NCBI GenBank assembly: GCA_024196135.1 | Contig: JAMQCK010000478.1 | Span: 1 to 21,838, forward strand | Direction of reading: 5' to 3' | Length of the DNA stretch: 21,838 nucleotides | Origin: Pleurotus ostreatus/Saccharomyces cerevisiae fusant | Lineage: Eukaryota > Opisthokonta | Shown here: in pieces, positions 1 through 8,400 of the stretch | How positions within the stretch are numbered: the stretch's first letter is position 1 | Layout: each line of letters begins with the position of its first letter | Program-made: the position numbers and the translations under genes | The notes under the pieces: model-generated | What the model was told of the DNA's origin: nothing | What the model saw: only the letters and a program-made list of their open reading frames with translations | The model's database searches: none

Positions 1-193
1 CTACATGCCCTCACGTACTTTACCCCGCATATCTCACAGTATGTATGCTCGTTCCGCCTGAGACTCCGTAATCCGGAGATTTCCGCCTCGATCTACCGTT
101 CTGTGAGGAAGCCAGATTTTTTCGACCACGTCCAACGCCCGCTTCGGCGATCTTTCCGAAAAAGGCAGCGCGCAATTGATCTGGCCGCCACTG
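1..193 (-). mobile_element. Tc1-like MITE, copy A (right arm only, cut by window edge)
   Basis: The sequence ends in GGCCGCCACTG followed by TA (194-195). Its reverse complement begins CAGTGGCGGCCAGATCAATT, the same terminus that opens copy C at 21474 and, in degenerate form, copy B at 14328. Bases 1-175 match 21664-21838 with only three substitutions that I can see (near 64, 73 and 79). The CAGTG...GGCCA terminus next to a TA dinucleotide resembles Tc1/mariner ends, and no coding capacity is visible, so I call it a non-autonomous element. The left part lies outside the window. The strand is arbitrary. Confidence 0.75.
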
Positions 194-195
194 TA

Positions 196-216
196 TATCG
201 GTGCAAATACGGTCTA
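196..216. mobile_element. Terminal fragment of GACCG-family MITE
   Basis: The 17 bases GGTGCAAATACGGTCTA (200-216), preceded by TATATC, match exactly the right ends at 8321-8337 and 14755-14771 and are the reverse complement of the left ends at 7882 and 14660. No matching left end is visible within the window upstream. The fragment touches the end of Tc1-like MITE copy A, so the latter probably inserted at a TA inside this element's TATA subterminal stretch. Confidence 0.7.
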
Positions 217-851
217 TTTACTGTGATAGTGAGTATTACAGGAGGGTGTTGATGTAAAAGGAGGGAATGCACCTTTCTACACTTCCTTGCGCCCGCGTTC
301 CAGTCATGGTGTTGTACTGCTGTTGACAGATCGTAGGCCTCCACCACAAGTGAGAGCGGCTCAAAAGTCTTTCAGCAGAGTGGAAAGATGAGCGAAGGGA
401 GGGGTCAGGTGGTGGGGGACGTAAGCGAAAGGAGGCGGTCGGACGCCGTGGATGAGGACAAGCAGCAGATCGAGCAGCGGACGATCGGCCCGAGAAAGCC
501 GATGCCCCAGCTGTGCGGACATTGCCGGGGACACACGTGTAAGAATGTCGTCCAATTCGTCACAGTGACAAGGTAACTGAGGTTGAAACTTGGCATATCA
601 GGCTAGTCAAGACCACATACGATGCTTGAATTTTGAAAAAGGAAAAGGAACGGGCGCTGAGGTGGAATTTCCGACCGACTTTTCAACATCCGGAGATAAA
701 TTTTGATCGTCCGCTTGGACGTCTGATCTTGCTGACGATCCATCGGAGTAAAACGAGCCTGGCTGGCAGGTCTCGTAATGAACACTAGGCTCCGAAACGC
801 CGTTGCCGGCGTCATCCCAAAGGTACCGCCAATCCTCTCTTTCTCGCTGCC
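217..851. other. Intergenic, no gene recognised
   Basis: Short open frames exist on both strands but none exceeds about 85 codons and none shows a recognisable motif. The right end is the upstream region of the F-box gene starting at 852. I see no convincing TATA box or other regulatory site. Confidence 0.5.
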
Positions 852-2418
852 ATGCCCCTACAGAGCTTGATGCATATCGTCAGTCCAGGTCAACGTAGCT
901 CTTGCTCCCCCTCATCTCATCTTTGGCAAGGTGGCCGAGGAGGAGAAAAATACTCTCGGAGACGTCAATCTCTCCCCAGGCGAAGAGCGAGCAATATTGA
1001 ACCCACTGGAGAGCCACCCTCGCAGCTCTCCTACTGCACCTTCTGGCGCCCCAGTCGACCGACTGCCATGCGAGCTGCTTCTCGAGGTGTTCGAGCGTAC
1101 TCTGCCGGCGGTCGATGACAAATTCCTGTTCTTGGGGAACGCCCGTGCGGAGGAGGACATACGAGAGAACCGGAACACACTCCCGGTTGACCTCAAAAGA
1201 AGCCGTTCCCCCGCTGTTCTCACATCTGTGTGCACCCGATGGAAAGAGATCGCAGAGAATGCATCTCGGCTCTGGACCAGACTCGTGGTGGATGATGTCA
1301 GCAGTCATCGACAGATTCACTGGGCCGCCCTGCACGTCAAACATTCAGCCGACTCCCTTCTGGTACTTCACATTGATACAACTCAATGGCAGAATCCATC
1401 GCAGGAACAACGACGGCTCATTCGCGCGTACTGTACGGAGCTGCTGCATATCATACTCCCGCACGCAGGTCGATGGCAGGAGCTCGCCATCTGCCCAAAA
1501 TGGCTCACAGATGTCCAGCTAGATGCACTACTCTCCTCTCGCACACCGCACCTGACTTCCGCTATTGGTAGCGAGATCTGCGAGGAGCGGACGCAACAGA
1601 GATTCTGTCGTTGGGCGCTTTCATCTCCAGAGCTTCGACGCCTATCCCTTGACCTATCAATTGATCATCGATCACCACTAGACTATCCAGGTCTCCTGGG
1701 TCCTCTTCGCACGGCTTGGGAAGGCATACGTGAGCTCAACCTTCGCGGCACTCCCATCCAGCCCGTCATTGTTCTCAAGCTGCTGAGAGAGTGCTCGAAA
1801 TTGGAGATTCTGCGCGTGAATCCGTCCAGCCAAGACGATAACGAGTCAGATCCCAACCCGTTACAAGTCGTGCACGCCTCGAATCTTCGCACTCTGATGC
1901 TATATCTGCAAAGTATGCCAGATGCGCACGCGCTGGTTCGTGCCATTCGTACGCCCAGCCTCCGTCACCTTGCGATATGGGACTCGACCCACCATGGACA
2001 ATCTGACTTACAAACGCGCTTCTGGTCTGCCGTTGGTGACATGGCTGTCGCTTCCCGCGTGACGCTGAAGCACTTGCTCTTCACCGGGAGGGTGAGACAG
2101 CTCGCTGACCTCATCGTACGGGGGCCCTTCCGCGACCTAGAGGGGCTATCAACGAACGGGATGGCTGTACCTACCTGGTTCACCGAGATGATGACCATCG
2201 ACGACAACAAGTGTCATCTTCCTCTACTTCGATATCTGTCCCTTGGGACGTGTTGGAGTGATACCCAAAGGTCGCTGGATCGGATGGTACTGTCACGTCG
2301 TGGTACTCTGAACGTCTTGGAAATAAGAACTCTCGTGAGTCCGTACGATATGAAGGTTCTACAGGCGGCGAGGATGGATTGGCTCGTACTACACATCAGG
2401 AAAAATGTGTGTTGGTGA
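852..2418 (+). CDS. F-box-like domain protein with leucine-rich C-terminal region (two exons)
   Basis: The likely role is substrate receptor of an SCF-type ubiquitin ligase, by family analogy. The main open frame runs from about 871 to the stop at 2416-2418, but it has no ATG before the middle of the protein: it opens with GTG at 931. A first exon at 852-878 (ATG, 9 codons) joined to 931 removes a 52-base intron (GTCAGT donor, CAAG acceptor) in phase 0 and gives about 504 residues. The F-box is split: helix 1 reads VDRLPCELLLEVFERTLP (about residues 51-68), then an insert of roughly 35 residues, then VCTRWKEIAENASRLW (about 109-124), the usual VCRRW...A...LW half. The remainder has leucine-rich stretches such as LRRLSLDL, IRELNLRG and LRYLSLG, typical of fungal F-box/LRR-like proteins. 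It is preceded by a MITE-rich spacer. The domain call is firm; exon 1 is inferred. Confidence 0.82.
879..930 (+). other. Predicted intron of the first F-box gene
   Basis: Donor GTCAGT at 879 and acceptor GGCAAG ending at 930. Removing it joins an ATG-initiated 9-codon exon to the long frame in phase 0. The same GTCAGT donor is used by the last intron of the helicase gene in this window (18163), which makes this donor plausible for the organism. An upstream in-frame stop at 868-870 means the long frame cannot start further left without splicing. Confidence 0.6.
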
Positions 2419-2548
2419 TTTACGCAAATGCTGTGTTAAAAGTGTGATTTCCACTTACATACAATCACCCTTGTTGTAGATCATCTAGATTACCTTTGCA
2501 CCCCTTTCAAAGCGATGAAGTTTGCACAAACTTTCCGCATTTCATCAG
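2419..2548. other. Short 3' flank of F-box gene
   Basis: AT-rich sequence following the stop codon, presumably the 3' untranslated region and terminator. No canonical polyadenylation signal stands out. Confidence 0.3.
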
Positions 2549-2740
2549 GACTGGACGGGGCTGGATTACACGAGCGGTCCCATCAGGAACATACGGGGTG
2601 CCCGTACTACACGAGTCGCGCTACAACAAGTGCTACGGAGCCAGACAGCACACGTAATTACCCTTACGGCTTCCCCCTCCCCCATCTTCGGGTTACGTCC
2701 AGGTCTCTCCCACCTGTCATGTCAATCCCTATCGGTATCT
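2549..2740 (+). repeat. Dispersed repeat, copy 1 (inverted relative at about 12690-12890)
   Basis: The stretch starting GGACTGGA and containing GTCCCATCAGGAACAT, GTACTACAC, GTGCTACGG and, further on, CAGGTCTCTCCCACCTGTCATG lines up in the same order with the reverse complement of 12690-12890 (GTCCCCTCAGGAACATGCGG, GTACTACAC, GTGCTACGG, CCGGTCTCTCCTCATGTC). Both are diverged. I see no tRNA-like pol III boxes, terminal repeats or coding motifs, so the class is unknown. A 100-codon open frame at 2515-2817 overlaps it but resembles nothing I recognise. Confidence 0.55.
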
Positions 2741-3104
2741 TTCGTTCTCCCTTTACAGCAAGCGAAAGATTGTTAGAGACGAAAGCGTTCTTGGAGCGTG
2801 CGGAGTCTGTGCTTTGATGGAGCAACACGTTAGGCTTTCCCCCAGCACGTCTCAAGGCCTCCGGCTACCTTCTTCTACTTAGAACGCTCGGTAACGCTAG
2901 GAACTCGAATGAAATGAAGCACATATGCCGATAGAAATAAGCCTGGCTTTCGAGGGAGAGACGTCTCCGCTTCCCTTCCTCTAGTTGCCCGAAGGCACTC
3001 CACAGAAGCTCAGATCACGCGCGCCCCACCAGCGCTGTCGCCTCTAACGATCTTTCGCCTGCTGTAGTTTTCTCACAGCCTTCTCTCGGGAGCACGTACG
3101 TAAC
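2741..3104. other. Intergenic, 3' side of LINE remnant
   Basis: No gene is seen. Because the reverse transcriptase remnant is on the minus strand and its last frame stops at 3105, part of this interval may be the 3' untranslated end of that retrotransposon. I could not find its exact end or a poly(A)/simple-repeat tail. Confidence 0.35.
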
Positions 3105-4401
3105 TTACGCTCGGTGGTCAGAGAAAAGATATAGCACGTTGTGAACATACTTAGCCACGCGAGGGATTGCGTGGCGCACACCACAAAGGGCCGGCGACCA
3201 CGTGTTGACGTCTGCAGTCGCAGCGCGCACGTCTACGCGCAAGTTGACAGTGTCGCACCAGAAGACGTGACGAAGACGACACAGGTCATCGCGCGCTGCG
3301 CATCGGAACAGAGCGTGAGTGGCGTCTTCAACAGCGGCGCCGCAGGAGCGACAGAGCCGCCATTCCGGCTTGATGCTCTCTTCGTGGTCGGACCAGCTGC
3401 CGCGCACGTTGAGCAGGCTATGCTCTCCAATAGGGGCGCGAGTCAGTGCCTTCCTGTGATAGAAGTCTCGACGTCAAGGTATGCCCGGTACTGGATGGCC
3501 TCTGAAGACTGCAGGCCACGCTTGTCCGCCTCCACCCGGTTGAGGAGGAGGTGAGTGCGAGAGGCAGCAGTGAGGTCCCTGCGGGCCTGCGCACACTGTC
3601 GTGGGCTGACGCCTTAACGCGCGCGATGTCGGTGTCCGCATGGGCAGCAGAGCGCACCTGCAGGAATTTGACGTGAGCAGCGATAGGCTCGAGGCGGCCC
3701 AAGCCGGTGGCGAGGTTGCCTAACCAACACGGTCGTCTAGCGCCGCCGCCGGCCCAACGGCATAGAGCGCGAGAGCGTCGCGAGCATTATGGGCGGCAAT
3801 GGTGTTCGCGGGCAAATCCAACATGCGTTTGTGGAAGCGCAGGGCAAGAATAAGTCTGCGATGTAGGATAGGGAGGATCCCGGTTTCCGAAAAGACGATA
3901 GCGCGCATGGTACGCGTCGAGTAACCCAGTACTCGACGGAAGAACATGAGTTGGACCTTTTCGAGTTCGCCACGAGCAGGCTTCGTGAGAGCAATGCCTA
4001 CCTCGCACCCATTGGCCAGTATGGGCTCAACGCGAGCTTGGTAAACCTTGATGGCGAGCCTCAGCGCCAGGTCTCCCAGATAGCGCTGTAGAGCGAGGAG
4101 GGCAGATGCTACAGCTGAACCCTTCCGAGCTTGAGCGAGCCGATGCTGGTCGAGCACGTCGCCCTGAAGGGCGCAGAACAGGATCCCCAGAACAGTGCAT
4201 TGATCCCTCCAATGTACCGGCTGGTGGCCGAGGGTCAGGGGGTTGAGCAGGCAAATGCCACTCCCTCTGTCTTGGCGATGCTTACCGCAAAGCCTAGCAC
4301 GCGCGCCCATTGAGTATAGTCTTCAAGCCGACTGCGCACTGGGAATGAGGTGCCACAGTAGGATACCGTCATCTGCCTGCTCCACATTCTTCACTCGCAT
4401 T

Positions 4402-4795
4402 AGAGTGTATTCGCCCATTTATAATTCCGTTATGAACATGCCAATTCATTTCTGGATCTTCAAAGCGTTTTCGTAGCAAGACTGACCGGATCCAAAGATC
4501 TTCGCGGCGGCTCGCGGCGAGCTCGACAGTGCAACCCATCCTGGGCCAGTCGTTATTTACCTTTTCGAGGCGAAACTTGGCACACAGTCTCCTACGACTG
4601 TTCAATGCTGCCCGCCGTCGTGAAACAACGTGAGGACAAGGTGATTCAAGGACTGCCCGCGCTTGTCAGTGCAGAGCTCGCCAGCGGTTCCCGTAACATA
4701 CCAAAATGATTTCGTAGTGCGAGGATGGTCGGTGCTCAATTGAATTCGTATGTACCGTTTTTGTATCTACAAAAATGAACGGGCGAATACACTCT
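4402..4795. mobile_element. 394-base MITE inserted in the reverse transcriptase remnant
   Basis: Terminal inverted repeats are AGAGTGTATTCGCCC at 4402-4416 and its exact reverse complement at 4781-4795; the similarity extends a few bases further inward with mismatches. The element separates the RT segment encoding FNFYVHCID from the segment encoding the QADD box, which are close together in intact elements, so it is an insertion. No transposase is encoded. An internal minus-strand open frame of 78 codons is not recognisable. I could not identify a clean target site duplication, so the superfamily is unassigned. Confidence 0.75.
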
Positions 4796-4935
4796 GATCT
4801 TCAAGACATTACGTCGCCCGGTCTGCCCTGCATGTCGATGCAGTGGACATAGAAGTTGAAGAGCAATGGGAAGAGCGTATCACCGGCAAGCACACCCACG
4901 TCAGACCAGAGGCGGCCCTCTGCGGTCTCCCCGTT

Positions 4936-4950
4936 GCACGTGACCAGGTA
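4936..4950. repeat. Target site duplication, left copy (GCACGTGACCAGGTA)
   Basis: This 15-base direct repeat is identical to 5114-5128 and flanks the 163-base insert at 4951-5113. The sequence is part of the reverse transcriptase reading frame on the minus strand. Confidence 0.85.
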
Positions 4951-5113
4951 GGGGGGGGGGGAAATACATTTGTATACCGCGTCATGTACCTAAGAAAAAC
5001 TGCGGTGTAAACTACAGAAGTAGCCTACGAGAAACAATAAGGAACATGTGTGAGGTATGGATGTAAGGAGTAGGTAGGAGGACTTTGCAGGGAGGTGGTG
5101 ACTTGAAGGTGGA
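4951..5113 (-). mobile_element. C-tailed retroposon-like insert, copy 1 (163 bases)
   Basis: The insert is bounded by perfect 15-base duplications (4936-4950 and 5114-5128). In minus orientation it ends in 11 C residues directly before the duplication. The 30-40 bases before that tail, containing AGGTACATGACGCGGTA, match the shorter insert at 13974-14020. Removing the insert and one duplication leaves the host RT segment continuous in a single frame (host codons read YLVTC then NGE), which proves it is an insertion. Long target duplications, a common 3' end with a homopolymer tail, and a variable 5' end are marks of target-primed retroposition. No coding capacity or promoter boxes were recognised. 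A 115-codon minus-strand open frame crossing it is fortuitous. Confidence 0.75.
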
Positions 5114-5128
5114 GCACGTGACCAGGTA
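5114..5128. repeat. Target site duplication, right copy (GCACGTGACCAGGTA)
   Basis: Identical to 4936-4950. The next base after both copies is also G, so the duplication could be scored as 16 bases. Confidence 0.85.
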
Positions 5129-5840
5129 GCGCATGCGTTCGTACAGCATGCGTATCCAGTCGAACATGGGACCGCGCATCCCAGCGTCGTACAGCGCGAG
5201 CCACAGGATCTCGTGGACTGTAGAGGGGAATGCGCTTGTGTGTTCAGGGCATACAGCACAGAGGGGACGGCGTTCCGCAAGAGAGCGATCAATGGCGCAG
5301 CGAAGTATGATGGGGCTTGTGAGGCCGTGTCACCCATGCCGGAACCCGAACTGTGTGTCCGGAAGGAGCTGCGTGTCCTCCATCCAGGTCACCATCCGCC
5401 GCTCCATGATGAAGGTGACCATCTTGAGCAGGCAGGACTCGAGTCCGATCAGACGATAGCTGAATGGCGCGAGCGCGTCTTTCTCCCGTTTGAGAATGGC
5501 AACGAGCTTAGTCACCAGCCAGCAGCGTGGCGCTTCCCGATCGCGTAGGCAGTCAGTGACAAGATTCTGCTGGCTTCATTGGGGATCGCCGCGAAGACGG
5601 TGTAGGACTGCCTGTCAAAGCCGACAGCGGAACTGGGATTTCGTATAAGTTCGCTCAGGCGCATGGACTTTTGCGGCGGCGATCTCCTCCAGAGACACAA
5701 CTGAGGAGAACGTCTGCTCGGGAGTGATGTCGATGGTGACGCGCGGGAGCATGCGGGAGTTAGCAATGGCCTGCGAGACCTCGGGGGCGGAAGAGCTCTG
5801 GCACTGAGCCTGCACGCTCAGGGTTTCTTCCGACATCACA

Positions 5841-6585
5841 GGATTACCGTGGAAGAAAAAGCTCGACGTCCCTCTTCCGTAGGTTGTGAGCCTGACCCAT
5901 ACTCAAGGGTCAAAAAGCAGGCGCATACAGAATGAGCACTTGCTACCTTCTCAGGTCAGGGTTACGCCTGAGGATGCCATCCCACTGCTCCCGAGCCCAG
6001 TCCGAGCGATTACGCTTGTATTTCTGGTCCGTGTGCGTGCAATCAGGCGGTTGGGGTAAAGACGTACGATCCTCGACGTAGCCGGCCGGGGCTTATCCTC
6101 GACGAGTGAGGGACTGCGCTGCACCCTCCCGGTCATCACTGTGTCGTGCCGGTCGAATGGCATGCTGGCAGACTCTGTCTTTTTCTGTTCCACGCCTCTT
6201 AGAACGTTGAAGTTAGTGGGCAGGGGATCTTTTTGAGGTGTTTCGGCCGAGGGTGAGATAAGACGACGAGTAGTACTGATTTCCATCATCCTCACGCAAT
6301 TCGGCGGTGGCCCAACAATTTGGATCTCGTCAGACTCCTGGAGCGTGGAGCGTTAGCAGCAGCTGACGGACCCTTGGCACTGACAACCGTGACCAGAGCT
6401 TCTGCCGGAGGCGAGGCCGATACTGGCGTTGACAGAGGTCGGACCCACAGCCGATGTATGGACGAGCCTGTAGCTTATTTCCAGTACAGCCAGTCAGATC
6501 TTCGTACCATCATTTTCCCAGCTGGATCTTCCCGACTTCTCCGAGCGTGGGATGTCCTTGTTATCGGCGCGGCGTAGGATGGAGA
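5841..6585. other. Unassigned sequence between LINE remnant and MITE nest
   Basis: Open frames of 114 codons (6295-5951, minus) and 85 codons (6320-6577, plus) occur, but neither has a family signature I recognise. The left part may be eroded 5' sequence of the reverse transcriptase element. I see no RNA gene or clear repeat. Confidence 0.35.
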
Positions 6586-6783
6586 TGTGGGCGTTACAGT
6601 GTTCGGAAAATACTTTCAGACAAAAACTGGGTGTACCGAAGTGGTGACCTAAAAATCGGGGGTAGCGGGCAGCGGCGCTGCGAAAACACTGGTGAGCCAA
6701 GGAGCGGCGGTTTAAGGTCCGGGAACGCTGATGAGCGACCTAGCCGACAAGGTGTGCGAGTCAGCGCCTGCCAAGAGGCCGTC

Positions 6784-6791
6784 ATCGTGAT
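6784..6791. repeat. Target site duplication of inner element, left copy
   Basis: ATCGTGAT here matches ATCGTGAC at 7431-7438 on the other side of the 639-base element, seven of eight bases identical. Confidence 0.65.
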
Positions 6792-7430
6792 ATGGGCGTT
6801 ATAATGTTCGGAAAATCGAAAAACGAGGCTATGGCATTGTAAGAAGAATCGGGCATAGTGGGCGGCGGCGATGTTAGAAACACGACTGAGCGAAGGGATC
6901 TGGTCATCTCTCACAGAGGTAAGCGAAGCACTTAGCGTCTGAGAGTGCCCTTCACGAGTCGCTCGCCGATGATGTAAGTATCGTCGACAACAGCACATGA
7001 GGCATGCTCGGCGTCGTTCGGAACTTGCCGAGCACCTTTGATGCGCCCTCGGGCATCTTCCACCCACTGCCTGAAGGCCGCTCTTGAGAGTGACAAGGGC
7101 CCCAACGGCGACGTAGAGTGCTGTGGAAGATGATAGGCGAGTCTGTGAAACTCACCTTTAATGGTGGGCGAGGTAGTGACGAGACGTTGAAGTGGGGCGC
7201 GCGAGAGGCGGGAGGCGGCAGAGGGTCCCTGCTCGTGTCACGATGACGGGACCGAGGCAGTTATGGACCCGACGATCCCACACTTGAGCTCATCCCCAGC
7301 CCCGTCGAAGTGCGACTGAATTTTCTCTCATTTTTACAGCGCGGTCGCCCGCTACCATTGATTTTCAGTACCTCTTTTCAGTCCCCATGTATTTTGTCTT
7401 CGGACAATTTCCGAACAGTATAACGCCCAT
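6792..7430. mobile_element. Inner ATGGGCG-family MITE, 639 bases, with 8-base target duplication
   Basis: The left terminus ATGGGCGTTATAATGTTCGG (6792) is the inverted counterpart of the right terminus CCGAACAGTATAACGCCCAT (ending 7430), with one mismatch over 20 bases. An 8-base near-perfect duplication flanks it (6784-6791 and 7431-7438). Eight-base duplications are usual for hAT-type elements, and 8-10 for Mutator-type; the ends do not let me choose between them. No transposase is visible, and open frames inside are short and unrecognised. It lies inside a relative of the same family (6586-8350). Confidence 0.72.
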
Positions 7431-7438
7431 ATCGTGAC
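7431..7438. repeat. Target site duplication of inner element, right copy
   Basis: ATCGTGAC, pairing with ATCGTGAT at 6784-6791. Confidence 0.65.
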
Positions 7439-7881
7439 GCGCTTGCAGCCCAACCCGGACTGCAGCTGCTTAACCCCGCCTTTGGGCGCTGCTGTGCCAC
7501 CTCCTCACCGTCTTGATCTGTCCTTGTCTGACGTGCCGAGCAGGGAAATAGGTCAAAAGCATGCTCTATATAGCACCGAAGCCGTCTGTAGGTCCTTGTC
7601 GTCGTCGCCCCGATGGGCTTCCTCGCCGGATGGAGGCTCAGTGAAGGCGCATCAAAGGCGCTCGCGAACGACGCCGGCCATGCCGCGTGTGCTATCCTTG
7701 ACGGTCCGTAATGGGTGAGCGACTCACGGCGGGCACTCTCACGTGCTAAGTCCCTCGCTTAACTCTGTGAGAAATGGCCAAATCCCCTTCGCTATCTCTT
7801 GTTTGGACGTTGATGCCGCCCGCTACGTCCGAGTTTTGTCTGCCATGTGATACCCACGTTTTTTTTCGAATTTCCGAACAC

Positions 7882-8337
7882 TAGACCGTATTTGCACCAG
7901 TTTATATCCACTTTTGCATGTACAAAACGGCTCCACTCTTGATGCAGAGCCCAATTATAACCGCGGTGGGTTTTGAGGTCTCCAATGAATATTGAAGCAG
8001 CTTCAATACAGTGATCGTTATAGGGGCACTGTCCCACGCTTCCTTGGGGTCACCAAACGCGCCATAGACAACGGGAAAAGTCGTACAAAGCTACGACTGT
8101 GCCAGGCGGAAACCCTCCATCCCAAGTTTCTAGCTTCATTGGCACGTGTGAGCCCTGCTCTTGCTGGCTAAGCCAGCGCATGGTGTTAGCCGCTCAATCC
8201 GGAACCGAGGACAATACAGTTTGGACGTACGAGGTTCAATATCGACGCAGTATTTGTTTAGAGCCGAAATCTCAGTGTTTTCCGCTTGAATCTAAGTTCA
8301 ATACAAAGCCAGTATATACCGGTGCAAATACGGTCTA
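7882..8337. mobile_element. GACCG-family MITE, 456 bases
   Basis: The left terminus TAGACCGTATTTGCACC (7882-7898) is the exact inverse of the right terminus GGTGCAAATACGGTCTA (8321-8337), each followed inward by a TATATA-like stretch. It interrupts the right terminus of the outer ATGGGCG element between CCGAACAC and CTATAACGCCC, so the filled site is directly visible. The flanks fit either a TA target (Tc1/mariner-like) or a 3-base CTA target (PIF/Harbinger-like). The same ends bound the 112-base copy at 14660. No coding region was recognised. Confidence 0.8.
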
Positions 8338-8370
8338 CTATAACGCCCATAGTACTACTTATAAGAGCAG

Positions 8371-8400
8371 AAATGAATTTCCGAACAGTATAACGCCCAT
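8371..8400. mobile_element. Solo right terminus of ATGGGCG family
   Basis: The stretch AATTTCCGAACAGTATAACGCCCAT repeats the right end of the inner element (7406-7430), only about 20 bases beyond the outer element's end. No partner left end is visible nearby, so it is a relic or marks a further nested copy. Confidence 0.5.

Larger units (their letters stand above)
3105..5840 (-). pseudogene. Degenerate LINE-type (non-LTR) retrotransposon reverse transcriptase
   Basis: Read on the minus strand, the fragments follow the order of a non-LTR reverse transcriptase, spread over all three frames. A fingers region has SAVGFDRQSY and IPNEA (about 5660-5570), then TKLVAILKRE (about 5510) and QFGFRHG (about 5340). 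The palm start FPSTVHE lies at 5230-5210, GVLAGDT...PLLFNFY at about 4896-4855, and the catalytic box is degraded from Y/FADD to QADD (4379-4368). A post-RT region includes RRVLGYSTRTMRAIVF (about 3940-3890). A C-terminal zinc motif, LCRSCG...HALFRC, lies near 3360-3300. Several frameshifts (for example near 5235, 4310, 3720 and 3440), in-frame stops and two insertions (4402-4795 and 4951-5113) make it non-functional. The 5' part, including any endonuclease, is missing or unrecognisable. The second remnant at 11361-12077 belongs to the same broad family. Confidence 0.85.
6586..8350. mobile_element. Outer ATGGGCG-family inverted-repeat element (interrupted by two insertions)
   Basis: The left end near 6586 reads TGTGGGCGTTACAGTGTTCGG. 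The right end reads TTTCCGAACAC (to 7881) and resumes as TATAACGCCCAT (8339-8350) after the 456-base MITE. The right arm (about 7710-7870) is strikingly similar to the reverse complement of the left arm of the inner element (6792-6980), for example GAGCGACTC, GGGCACTCTC, CTCTGTGAGA and CCCTTCGCT in order. The left arm resembles the reverse complement of the inner element's right arm (GGTAGCGGGC...GCGCTG). So the two elements are relatives with long subterminal inverted arms. No transposase was found, and outer target duplications are not evident, so the boundaries are approximate. Confidence 0.55.

Noticed and set aside
880..1344. 154-codon minus-strand open frame and overlapping plus-strand frames over the first F-box gene
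   Set aside because: These are antisense or out-of-frame shadows of the F-box coding region, with no motifs of their own.
2515..2817. 100-codon plus-strand open frame
   Set aside because: It overlaps a dispersed repeat whose other copy does not preserve the frame, and there is no recognisable domain.
6586..8350. Complete autonomous transposon with transposase
   Set aside because: No open frame in the interval exceeds about 160 codons and none has transposase-like motifs; it is better read as nested non-autonomous elements.
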